From Campylobacterota bacterium (GTDB taxonomy: Bacteria > Campylobacterota > Campylobacteria > Campylobacterales > Arcobacteraceae): 64,000 nucleotides of DNA. Below the pieces are notes generated by a model, which made no database searches, was not told where the DNA came from, and worked only from the letters and a program-made list of their open reading frames with translations. The translations under genes and the position numbers were made by a program. The stretch is from contig QMKX01000003.1 in the NCBI GenBank assembly GCA_003643835.1, forward strand, positions 1-64,000. The letters are read 5' to 3'. Positions within the stretch are counted from its first letter, which is position 1. The number at the start of each line of letters is the position of its first letter. Positions 63,785 through 64,000 of this stretch are shown here, one piece after another.

Positions 63785-64000
63785 ATATGTATGCAACTAT
63801 TGTTATCATGAGTTTTGCTGATATATTTGCAGACGAATCTAAAAATTTATCAAAATCAAACCCAGCATCAGTATCAGCAGTATCGCTTATTGATCTAATT
63901 ATAAGAAGCGGTATATTTAAACTATGACATACTACTGCTACACTTGCGCCCTCCATCTCTATAGCATCTGCTTGAAAATTATCAAAGATAAATTTTTTTC
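63759..64000 (-). CDS. mtnN: MTA/SAH (and aminofutalosine) nucleosidase, C-terminal part
   Basis: The frame enters from the right edge and ends with TAA at 63759. The visible part has ADAIEMEGASVAVVC, holding the Glu-Met-Glu substrate motif, then IIRSISDTADTDAGFDF with the catalytic Asp. MtnN removes adenine from methylthioadenosine and S-adenosylhomocysteine, feeding LuxS; in Campylobacterota the enzyme also serves the futalosine route to menaquinone. The N-terminus is outside the window. Confidence 0.92.
   Translation of the reverse strand, partial: KKFIFDNFQADAIEMEGASVAVVCHSLNIPLLIIRSISDTADTDAGFDFDKFLDSSANISAKLMITIVAYISKNIKKLN

Noticed and set aside
1-64000. CRISPR arrays, tRNA or rRNA genes, prophage and IS transposases
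   Set aside because: Gaps between genes are short and were read by eye; no spaced direct repeats, cloverleaf-like or rRNA-like sequence and no transposase or integrase was found. A tRNAscan or ISfinder run would settle it.

Overview
The window is strongly AT-rich, tightly packed chromosomal DNA. Genes commonly overlap by 4 to 14 bases and many start at GTG or TTG. Gene content and order point to the Campylobacterota (epsilonproteobacteria). The evidence is the speE-coaE-dapF cluster, a short SpeE that lacks the usual front domain, the degenerate RibBA, the ffh-rpsP-KH-rimM group, ftsY next to TlpA-like lipoproteins, lpxK beside nadE, a two-domain PutA of about 1180 residues, and MtnN plus LuxS for S-adenosylhomocysteine recycling. 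I cannot name the genus. No rRNA, tRNA, CRISPR array, prophage or intact insertion sequence was found.

Layout. 1-3610 (minus): speE-like, coaE, dapF, a Bax-like glucosaminidase, luxS and a partial cell-wall protein, read as one chain. 3741-7654 (plus): DUF2892 protein, purM, rpoD, pyrB. 7788-14123 (plus): ilvB-ilvH-gltX, a CoA-binding protein, a membrane protein, a ComF-type phosphoribosyltransferase and an NFACT/RqcH protein. 14241-25458 (plus): ffh, rpsP, KH protein, rimM, rsfS, two TlpA lipoproteins, ftsY, an unknown protein, ruvA, ddl, moeA, a hydrolase, a SulP transporter and dapE. 25468-29695 (minus): yajC-secD-secF-coaD-tmk-crcB. 29752-32329 (plus): lnt, a DedA protein, a hemolysin III protein. 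32381-40361 (minus): antiporter, nadE, a DegT-like protein, lpxK, mgtE, plsY, folB, aldehyde dehydrogenase. 40488-53633 (plus): gltB-gltD, a YbgC thioesterase, a TolC-like protein, a methyltransferase, rplY, pth, lptG, a Nudix hydrolase, ribBA, hemW. 53752-61158 (plus): an amino-acid ABC transporter, putA and an EamA exporter. 61231-61494: a nested inverted-repeat element. 61514-63784 (plus): nrdD-nrdG. The right edge (minus) holds the end of mtnN.

How it works together. Nitrogen and amino-acid metabolism stands out: glutamate synthase, branched-chain synthesis, lysine/diaminopimelate steps (dapE, dapF), an amino-acid importer co-transcribed with proline-to-glutamate oxidation, and GluRS. Envelope biogenesis is a second theme (lpxK, lptG, lnt, plsY, ddl, secDF-yajC, wall hydrolase). 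Class III ribonucleotide reductase shows capacity for anaerobic dNTP synthesis.

The most unusual object is the 264-bp element at 61231-61494, just before nrdD. It has 30-bp near-perfect terminal inverted repeats flanked by TATT on both sides. Inside is a 23-bp hairpin whose loop can form a long pseudoknot with the downstream arm, and a 26-codon open frame. It is either a small mobile element or a structured RNA that begins where transcription should start, or both. The second notable feature is an exact 15-bp inverted pair that brackets the 8-kb minus-strand block 32381-40361.
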